Assembly (NCBI GenBank): GCA_030428105.1
Contig: JAUIBE010000031.1
Location: 1 to 32,905 of the forward strand
Direction of reading: 5' to 3'
DNA length: 32,905 bases
Source of the DNA: Gammaproteobacteria bacterium
GTDB taxonomy: Bacteria > Pseudomonadota > Gammaproteobacteria > Xanthomonadales > SZUA-36
Below the pieces are notes generated by a model, which was given only the letters and a program-made list of their open reading frames with translations, ran no database searches and was not told where the DNA came from. Positions 30,815 through 32,905 of the stretch are shown piece after piece. The stretch's first letter is position 1. The number at the start of each line of letters is the position of its first letter. Position numbers and translations under genes: made by a program.

Positions 30815-32366
30815 CTTTGGAGGTGCTACTCGTAAAGTACTGATATTCCTGCTTTCGATATCGTTTTCTGCCCCGCTATTGGCGGCGGAACCACGCACGG
30901 TTACCTTGCTGTTCACCAACGATGTTGAAAGTGCCTACGACCCCATTCCAGCCTTCTGGTTGGATGACTACGAGAACATCGGCGGCATTGCGGAACTGTC
31001 CACCCTGGTCAACCGCATCCGCGAAACCGAACCCAATGCATTCCTGTTCGATTCAGGCGATATCTTTACCGGTGCGCTGGCCAAGCTTACCGAGGGGCGC
31101 CTGGCATTCGAGTTGATGGCGACAATGGGCTACGACGCCATGGCCATTGGCAACCACGAGTTTGAATACGGCCACGAGGTGTTTGCCTGGCAGAAAAACC
31201 GCGCCTCGTTCCCGGTGCTCGGGGCCAACCTGTTTTACCGGGGCACCGATCATCCTTACGCCCAGGCCCACACCGTTATCGAGCGAAACGGCGTACGAAT
31301 TGCCGTCATTGGCATTATGGGGACCGATGCGGTTTCGGCCATTATTCCGTCATTTATTGCGCCGCTGGACGTGCGCGATCCTGCACCACTGGTGCAAGAG
31401 TCCGTTGATGAATTGCGCGATGACGTTGACCTGGTGGTGCTGCTTACTCACCAGGGCAAAACCGCGCCCATGCAGACCGACGCAGAGAGCGACCCGCGCC
31501 TGCAGCGTGATATTGACGCCGATATCGCGCTGGCCGGCGCCGTTCAAGGCGTTGATGTGTTGTTTGCCGGGCATGCCGATGCGGGCACGCCTGAGCCAGT
31601 AGTGCACCCGCAAACCGGCACCATCATCATGCAGACCTATGGCCAGGCGACCCACCTCGGCTACCTACAGCTTGAACTGGATGGTGTAACTGGCAGCATC
31701 GAAACCTTTAGTGGTCGCCTGGTTCCAGTTGATTCGGATGGCCTTCAACCGGACCCGCGGATCATGGCCAAGCTCGTCAATTACCGAAATAAATTTCCGG
31801 AGTTATTAGACGTTGTTGGGCGCTCTGAGGCCTGGATGTTCAGGCGTTACATCGAAGAATCGGATGTGGGCAACCTGTTTGCTGACGCGTTCGCCGAGAT
31901 GACCGGATCCGATATCGGAATGATCCACAGTGGCAGCCTGCGCAAGGATCTGCCCGGTGGCGAAATCAGGCTGGTTGACCTGCTGGATACCTATCCTTTT
32001 GTTGACGATGTGATCGTAAAACGTCTTAACGGCGCGCAGTTACGGACGGTTTTTGAACAATCCTTCACCCTGGAGCGCGGCCTGATGCAGATCAGCGGCC
32101 TGCAAACGGCTTATGACCTGTCATTGCCCGATGGCAGCAGGCTGGTTGCACTCACCCGCAACGGCGTGCCGGTGGCCGATACCGATACGTTCAGCGTTGC
32201 GGTACCGGGCTTTGTTGCCGAGGGTGGCGACCTTTATACCGTGTTTGCAGATTTGCCCGAGATTTCACGGGGCGACACGGTTACCGCGTTGATGCAGGCG
32301 TATTTCGCGCAACGCGAAGTGATTGCGGTCCCGGCTCGAGGTCGCCAGCTGGAGATCAGGCCCTAA
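30807..32366 (+). CDS. 5'-nucleotidase/metallophosphatase family protein, altered metal site
   Basis: This 519-residue exported protein starts at GTG 30807 inside the end of the preceding gene. A signal peptide ends near LLAA (27). The N-terminal metallophosphatase domain shows TVTLLFTNDVESAYDP, DSGDIFTGALAKL (Asp85), AIGNHEFEYG (Asn116, His117) and LTHQGK. The C-terminal nucleotidase domain includes SDVGNLFADAFAEMTG and IGMIHSGSLRKDL. In UshA-type enzymes the first motif is DxH and the last metal motif is GHxQ or GHxH; here they read DVE (Asp39, Glu41) and GHAD. The change may shift metal choice or activity. Known relatives hydrolyse nucleotides or UDP-sugars in the periplasm. It converges with the second M19 gene, nine bases apart. 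Confidence 0.87.
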   Translation: MSNFGGATRKVLIFLLSISFSAPLLAAEPRTVTLLFTNDVESAYDPIPAFWLDDYENIGGIAELSTLVNRIRETEPNAFLFDSGDIFTGALAKLTEGRLAFELMATMGYDAMAIGNHEFEYGHEVFAWQKNRASFPVLGANLFYRGTDHPYAQAHTVIERNGVRIAVIGIMGTDAVSAIIPSFIAPLDVRDPAPLVQESVDELRDDVDLVVLLTHQGKTAPMQTDAESDPRLQRDIDADIALAGAVQGVDVLFAGHADAGTPEPVVHPQTGTIIMQTYGQATHLGYLQLELDGVTGSIETFSGRLVPVDSDGLQPDPRIMAKLVNYRNKFPELLDVVGRSEAWMFRRYIEESDVGNLFADAFAEMTGSDIGMIHSGSLRKDLPGGEIRLVDLLDTYPFVDDVIVKRLNGAQLRTVFEQSFTLERGLMQISGLQTAYDLSLPDGSRLVALTRNGVPVADTDTFSVAVPGFVAEGGDLYTVFADLPEISRGDTVTALMQAYFAQREVIAVPARGRQLEIRP

Positions 32367-32375
32367 CAGTAGGGG

Positions 32376-32905
32376 CTAACTCCATGTCTGCTCGAAGACC
32401 CTGAGCAGGTTTCCGCCCAGGATGGCCGAGACTGTTTCTTCGCTGTGGCCGCGGTCGAGCAGCATTTCCGCAAGCGTTTCAAAGCGGCGCGAAGTGTTCA
32501 GGTCATTGGCGAACAGGTAGCCGGTTTCGGTTTCATACGGCGCCGCAATGCCAAGCTCCTTCCTGCGCCGCGTGCCGGCGGCAAACTCCTCGCGGTATTC
32601 GTCTGTCAGGGTTGCTGGCGATAGGTTGCCATCGGTGCCAATCGATACATGCGCTTCGCCAACCACTTCCAGGGCGTGTTCAATGTGCGCGATGACGTCG
32701 GCCGCCGTCGGTTGCTCGCCCCGGGCGAGGTAAGGCATCACGTAAATCCCGATTACGCCGCCGGTATCGGCAACCGCGCGCAACTCATCGTCAGTGCGGT
32801 GACGCGGGTGTTCCACCAGCGCGTAACAGCCGGTGTGGGTGAAGGCCACGGGGCGCTTGGAGGTGGCGATGGCATTGGCGGTGGTCCTTCGTCCGCAGTG
32901 GCTGA
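32376..32905 (-). CDS. M19-family membrane dipeptidase, C-terminal part
   Basis: This is the last 176 or so residues of an M19 peptidase; the N-terminus lies beyond the right edge, so the frame is open to the last base. The visible part begins SHCGRRTTANAIATSK and continues VAFTHTGCYALVEHPRHRTD, giving the two zinc-binding histidines of the family, then ELRAVADTGGVIGIYVMPYL and HVSIGTDG. It ends ILGGNLLRVFEQTWS, the usual GxNxLRV ending. It is a separate gene from the M19 homologue at 14876 and shows the same SHCG and THT motifs. Whether the N-terminal HxD pair is present cannot be seen. Confidence 0.88.
   Translation of the reverse strand, partial: SHCGRRTTANAIATSKRPVAFTHTGCYALVEHPRHRTDDELRAVADTGGVIGIYVMPYLARGEQPTAADVIAHIEHALEVVGEAHVSIGTDGNLSPATLTDEYREEFAAGTRRRKELGIAAPYETETGYLFANDLNTSRRFETLAEMLLDRGHSEETVSAILGGNLLRVFEQTWS

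Noticed and set aside
32359-32376. Small hairpin CCCTA-ACAG-TAGGG between the last two convergent genes
   Set aside because: Only five pairs and no T-run; the bases are mostly the two stop codons and their surroundings.
1-32905. Mobile island or defence locus
   Set aside because: No integrase, transposase gene, tRNA end, toxin-antitoxin pair or composition shift was seen; the only mobile sequences are REP elements.

Overview
The window is a chromosomal stretch, by eye about 60% G+C, carrying 26 protein genes (two cut by the window edges). I see no rRNA, tRNA, CRISPR array, insertion sequence or phage gene. The gene set suggests a free-living, aerobic gammaproteobacterium, perhaps close to Xanthomonadales/Wenzhouxiangella-like lineages. 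Pointers are QmcA/NfeD, GloA, many exported proteins with Tat or Sec signals, GTAG-headed REP elements, and exported proteins ending in a short [IL]F-x-x-[GN]-F-E tail. The taxonomic placement is inference.

Left part (1-10.8 kb). A purine-type NCS2 permease leaves the window to the left. Diverging from it is a run of DUF1800 protein, DUF1501 protein, a secreted DNRLRE/CBM96-like protein and a glutamine-dependent asparagine synthetase. Next come a small exported NTF2-like protein, an AbgT-type transporter, a cupin of the cysteine-dioxygenase type and a choice-of-anchor B surface protein. The DUF1501, DNRLRE and choice-of-anchor B proteins share the C-terminal FE tail, which may be an undescribed sorting signal.

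Middle part (10.8-21.3 kb). This holds a TPR lipoprotein with a transglutaminase-like domain, the NfeD-QmcA membrane pair, a two-domain secreted protein, an M19 dipeptidase homologue that lacks several metal ligands, a CarD-family RNA polymerase-binding regulator whose best start may be ATT, a second NTF2-like protein, an S9 peptidase, and an unrecognised exported HExxH metallopeptidase upstream of that S9 gene. Hairpins close most convergent gene ends.

Right part (21.3-32.9 kb). A YeiH-type exporter, an NPP-family phosphodiesterase and a group II PLP decarboxylase lie in one direction. They are followed by a tightly coupled cassette: ECF sigma factor, membrane-anchored HEAT-like protein (probable anti-sigma factor) and two paralogous exported DUF4097 beta-repeat proteins. 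A GTAG-type REP element ends the decarboxylase gene, and an inverted pair of such elements separates the cassette from a D-lactate-dehydrogenase-like flavoprotein and glyoxalase I, which together suggest methylglyoxal disposal. The window ends with a LEA14-like lipoprotein, a 5'-nucleotidase-family protein and a second M19 dipeptidase running off the edge.

The best candidates for something undescribed are the FE tail, the ECF/HEAT/DUF4097 cassette with its apparent self-regulated promoter, the HExxH protein, and the REP elements that supply stop codons. No stretch longer than 300 bases lacks a gene; the largest gap is about 200 bases upstream of the CarD gene.
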